From contig JAIGNY010002156.1 of assembly GCA_020152595.1 (NCBI GenBank), forward strand, positions 547,501 through 611,500: a DNA stretch of 64,000 bases. The letters run 5' to 3'. Position numbers and translations under genes: made by a program. Origin of the DNA: Chiridota heheva (Eukaryota; Echinodermata; Holothuroidea; Apodida; Chiridotidae). The notes below the pieces were generated by a model, which did no database searches, was not told the origin of the DNA, and saw only the letters and a program-made list of their open reading frames with translations. Below are positions 60,273 through 64,000 of the stretch, in pieces; position 1 is the first letter of the stretch; every line of letters begins with the position of its first letter.

Positions 60273-60290
60273 ACTTGTAACCTTGTTCTG

Positions 60291-63200
60291 GGATTTGCCA
60301 ATGAAAGGAAACTTGTAAGACTAGAGGAGAGAATGACACGATTTCCCTCAAAGACTAAGGAGAGAAACTTCTTTAGGTAGTCTAGGTGTATTTGTTGCTA
60401 AAGACTTAAACGTTATTACCTGGGCAGATACAGATTAATGATTGGTGTTAATTCAGTAAAAGAAACCTTTCAAGACTTACAACCATTCTTACAACTTTCA
60501 TTATTATTATATGAAATACTGGTTTGATGGCAAAATGATGCTTGATGACCATAGTTGATTGCATGCTTTGATGAGTAAATGAGGTGGACACTGTTTAAGA
60601 CTCTTTGAGCACAGACAACTTATTTTTTGGTTTTTGCCACATATTTTCATTTCATAATTTAAGTGGATTTGATTTCAGAAGTTTCATTTTGTTAAGAGAG
60701 TTCAAAGAAATTTTGCGTGAACAGATGTTCCCATATGTACTCAATTTGCTAGGTACCTGAACTTCAAGGTAACATTCTTGGTGGGTCTTCATTCTCCAGT
60801 ACATCACGACTGGTTTATTAAACAGGTGTGGGCACCTGTATATAACCTTAGCTGTTGAGAATGGGGTGTAAAATACCCACTAATCTACCTAAAAGATAGC
60901 ATCCTTAAACTGCGTTAAGTAGAGTATAGCTAAGTTTTGCAAGACAGGATTTTTTTTTGACAAAATTTATTTTCAATTGACATAGCTTTTCTGTAAGTGT
61001 TTTAGGAATTAACCAGTTGAATCGACAATGTTTCTGCCCAAAAATTGATTTAAAGTAACAATTTTGAGAAATATATTTCTATTGACTTTACTTTTCAGGA
61101 GTAAAACAGTAATAAGGTACCTTAAGTGGTATTTTGGTACCTTAAGTGGTATATTAGATACTAAATGCAGTGCCTGCATAAGTATCAAAACATCTGATTG
61201 AGAATTAAGGCATAACAAAAGGTATAGATAATATGGAGTGCCAAAAGAATATTAAGGGAAAACATCACATATTTCAAAATTTGAAAACCTCAAGACCAAT
61301 TTTGTATCGATTCCTCAAGTTATTTGAAGACTATGTTCTTTATAGTTAGTGGATAGTCTTCAATTCTGTGGTGTTGTCTTAGAAGAGGTGTTCTTAATCA
61401 TAAGTTAATCTTTACAAGTTGCTCTGTATGTTGAAAAAAGAGGAAAAAAATCTTATTTTGATAGACCTTGTGTTTGATAACATTTGGGATCTTGTTGTTG
61501 TAGTATCCTTGCACACCTGACTGTTGGTACTCACACATAATTGCCAGAATTTCTTCCTGGTTCTGAAAGAAATAACTTTGGTTGTCTTTGATCGCTGGTT
61601 AACAAAAAAGTGTATTTTTTAAATATAATAGTAAGTAACATTTTAAACCCAGGTAAAACCTAAAAAGTAGTAAAAGAAAAACTGGATGTAGATGGGACAT
61701 ATCATTCCCTTGTTTGCCTCACAGGAGTGACTGGCTTGCCAGTTGAATATAAGAATTTTAAGGATTTAACAATATAATTTGTTCAAACCATTTTATACAA
61801 AAGAAACAAGATGCTTGTGGGATTAGAGACTGTATGCCAAGACATTTTGCCATATTTCCATTTTTGGTCAGATATGAAGTAAGCCTTAAAGGTCTATAAA
61901 CACGAAGCAATTTCTATATTTGCTAAAAGAGTATTAAAATCTGAGTAGATCCGTTTTGAATTTTTAAAAGGTCTTTCAGTTTTTTACTTCTGGCTAATCA
62001 AAATTTGATCAGTCTTTTTTAATACATGCAAAATTTGTGATGAATGATTAGGCAGACATCTTTCTTTAAATTTCTTTCCTAAATCCTAAGTCACTGAAAA
62101 TGATGGGGAAAGTTGACTACTGCTAGAACATCATTGCAGGCATGGCAAAGACTCAGAAAAATTGTGGTTAAAATTTGCTGCTCGACTTCAAGGACTTAAT
62201 GATAAAGAATCAATAACAAATCTCAAAATTTGCATAAAATATGCAAATTGCTGCCTGAGATTTAAAAATGGTCAATGTTTAACCAATTTTGATGGAAATA
62301 TTTGCTACTATGATGGTTTTAATAGATTTCAAAGCAATTTAGCCGATGTTGTCTGTACATGTCCAGTTCATATACCTTTAATATGAAGTGCTGTTTTCAT
62401 ATCTTTGTCAGGAATGTGTGATTGATGTACTGCCAGTCATTGTGATTTTGCCACTTGATGAAATCCATAGTTATTTGTAATTCTCTCCTAACCAAAATGT
62501 TTGTTAGCATTCTTTTATACCAATGTTCTACCTGCTCAAAACTCCAATTTTTGGAACTTGAAAGAAGCTGGCGGCTAGAAAGTAATGGTGTATTTTTTTG
62601 AGTCTCAATAATATTCCATACATGTAATGGTACTGAAAACTGGATACTCCTGTTCAAATTAATTATAATTATTTGTTATGAATAATGAGTTATGACTAAT
62701 GTTTCAATGACATGGGTATCAAACATCAACCAGTGTTATTTCAAAATTCTTTTGAGCAAAAAAGATGCGCTCATATTTTTGACAGAAATCATAGGTAACC
62801 AATTGGAAACGATTGAGTGCAAAGGGCACAGTGCTTGTTGTGGACAAGGTTATTACTTAACCAGTATATTCTTTCATCATGATAAAAAGGGAATATTTTA
62901 GCAGTGAACAGTGCTCATGAATGAGGCTGTGTTACATACACTTGAAACATATTGACTATGCTGCTGCATGTTACATTGCAGGCTAGTGTCCACAAGAGTC
63001 TACATCCAAGTGTGTGCTCATATGAGAAAAATTGGTCAAATTTATCCTTTGTGTATTCTAATTTCTGGTAAAAAAAACAGTATGAAAAACGACTTGTGCT
63101 CTTCAACTAATGCTGTAAAGCTTTCCACAATGAATTTCTAATTACCAGCTTTGATTTCAAATTATGTTTTTATCGAGCCAAAATTCTTGAGAAAAATCAA

Positions 63201-63778
63201 TATGAATAAATGATAAGCATCCAATATTCTCTACTTGCAGCCAAGATAATCCTCGTGTGAGATGTTTCTATGGTGAAGTTAATCAGTAATGTCAATATGT
63301 ATGGCAACATTGTAAATACATGTGAAGTAATTAAAATATGTATTCTTGCACTACTGATTGTAGATAGTCTAAAAAAAACAGAGATAATTTAGTTTTTCAT
63401 ACCTGCTTTTTAAACCTTTTGTTGTGGATTTTCTTTTTTACATTTTGTCTTGTATGATATGTCTGAGATTTTTGTCATTGTCAAAAGGTGTTTGAAGGTG
63501 AATAGCTTAATTCTTGCGTGTTCAGAGAAAATTACTGATGAATCTAACCTAGTGAATATTCAAATCAAAAAAAAAAAAACCTGTCTCGTGGGCCCACTCT
63601 TTGACCATTGTGTACACCCACTTTAGAGCATTGTGCACACACACAGTCGAATTGATGTCCTTTATTGCACTGGAACATGTTCGTGATAATCAACCCAAGA
63701 TAGCACTCACCTTCAAGCAGGTTGACGCTCTTGTATATGTGTAATATAGATAATTTGAAGTACTTTACTTGCCCTTTG

Positions 63779-63811
<33 letters not shown>

Positions 63812-64000
63812 TACGAAAGATGTGGATAGCAGTGAAAATGTATGTACATATTGTAAATTTGATATGGTAAACATGAAAATGAATATGCAAATTAAAATGC
63901 AGTTTTGTCATCTTTTTTGGTGTCAAATAGTCTGTCACTTCAGGCATTCAGTATTTATTAATGCCCTTTCATGAAAACAGCCAATCACAAACCATCATAC
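60291..64000. other. Downstream DNA without recognisable gene
   Basis: AT-rich, with a duplicated GGTACCTTAAGTGGTAT (61117-61152), a segment at 62580-62800 that resembles part of intron 8, a T run of about 31 at 63780-63811, and scattered AATAAA. It could still belong to a longer 3' UTR. No open frame here shows homology I know. Confidence 0.5.

Larger units (their letters stand above)
58729..60290 (+). other. Probable 3' UTR of the KMT2E-like gene
   Basis: AT-rich sequence after the stop, without reading frames of note. It contains the 29-bp minisatellite (about 59448-59878) and ends near a canonical AATAAA at 60267 with T/GT-rich sequence just downstream. The true 3' end may lie elsewhere. 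Confidence 0.5.

Noticed and set aside
62162..62386. 74-codon plus-strand frame downstream of the gene
   Set aside because: No recognisable motif, no splice or promoter context; chance frame in AT-rich DNA.

Overview
The window is animal nuclear DNA: AT-rich, with long introns, GT-AG splice signals and many degenerate transposons. I see no bacterial-type genes, rRNA, intact tRNA or CRISPR. The single protein-coding gene is the orthologue of vertebrate KMT2E (MLL5) and SETD5, and of fly UpSET. It has a canonical PHD finger plus a SET domain in one copy, as expected of an invertebrate. Frequent TAGGCCTA-type motifs and the repeat style suggest an echinoderm, perhaps a sea cucumber. That is an impression, not a proof.

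Layout. 1-11 kb is upstream DNA without a recognisable gene. It holds the 3' end of a CR1/L2-type LINE (446-1270), a tRNA-derived SINE on the minus strand (about 2060-2335), a G-rich tract (2971-3058) and a well-delimited non-autonomous hAT element (7999-9466) with a second MITE nested inside it (8077-8431). From 11.0 to 58.7 kb runs the KMT2E/SETD5-like gene on the plus strand. I assembled 23 coding exons whose splice phases all agree; together they give 5,721 nt, that is 1,906 codons plus a stop. The protein order is: MTAG-type N-terminus, DHNY (HCF-1-binding-type motif), PHD finger, basic linker, SET and post-SET, MTREERK helix, PKTKR/NEWL, RWLRQA, TPLKKR, VSLLEYRKRK, and a proline-rich tail. 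The SET domain lacks the usual catalytic NHS motif, so the protein is probably a chromatin reader/adaptor rather than a methyltransferase. Past 58.7 kb lie the 3' UTR, with a minisatellite and a candidate poly(A) signal at 60267, and then DNA in which I see no gene.

The introns carry most of the unusual content: a second hAT element (13297-14459), an inverted pair of AACAGTG-rich MITEs (11279-11772 and 15359-15860), TTAA-flanked piggyBac-like elements (28-33.6 kb), a TIR MITE next to exon 9, a foldback next to exon 4, and several minisatellites with striking internal order. Intron 21 contains the most interesting object: a 4.4 kb element with imperfect terminal inverted repeats of about 160 bp and clusters of TGACGTCA palindromes near both ends. 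It carries the decayed remains of a large protein with a GCDTTS-type, possibly nuclease-like domain and a C-terminal tesmin/TSO1-like CXC zinc domain. I do not know this combination as a named DNA-transposon superfamily.

Exon joins, motif matches and repeat boundaries were read by eye. No database search, alignment program or transcript data were available.
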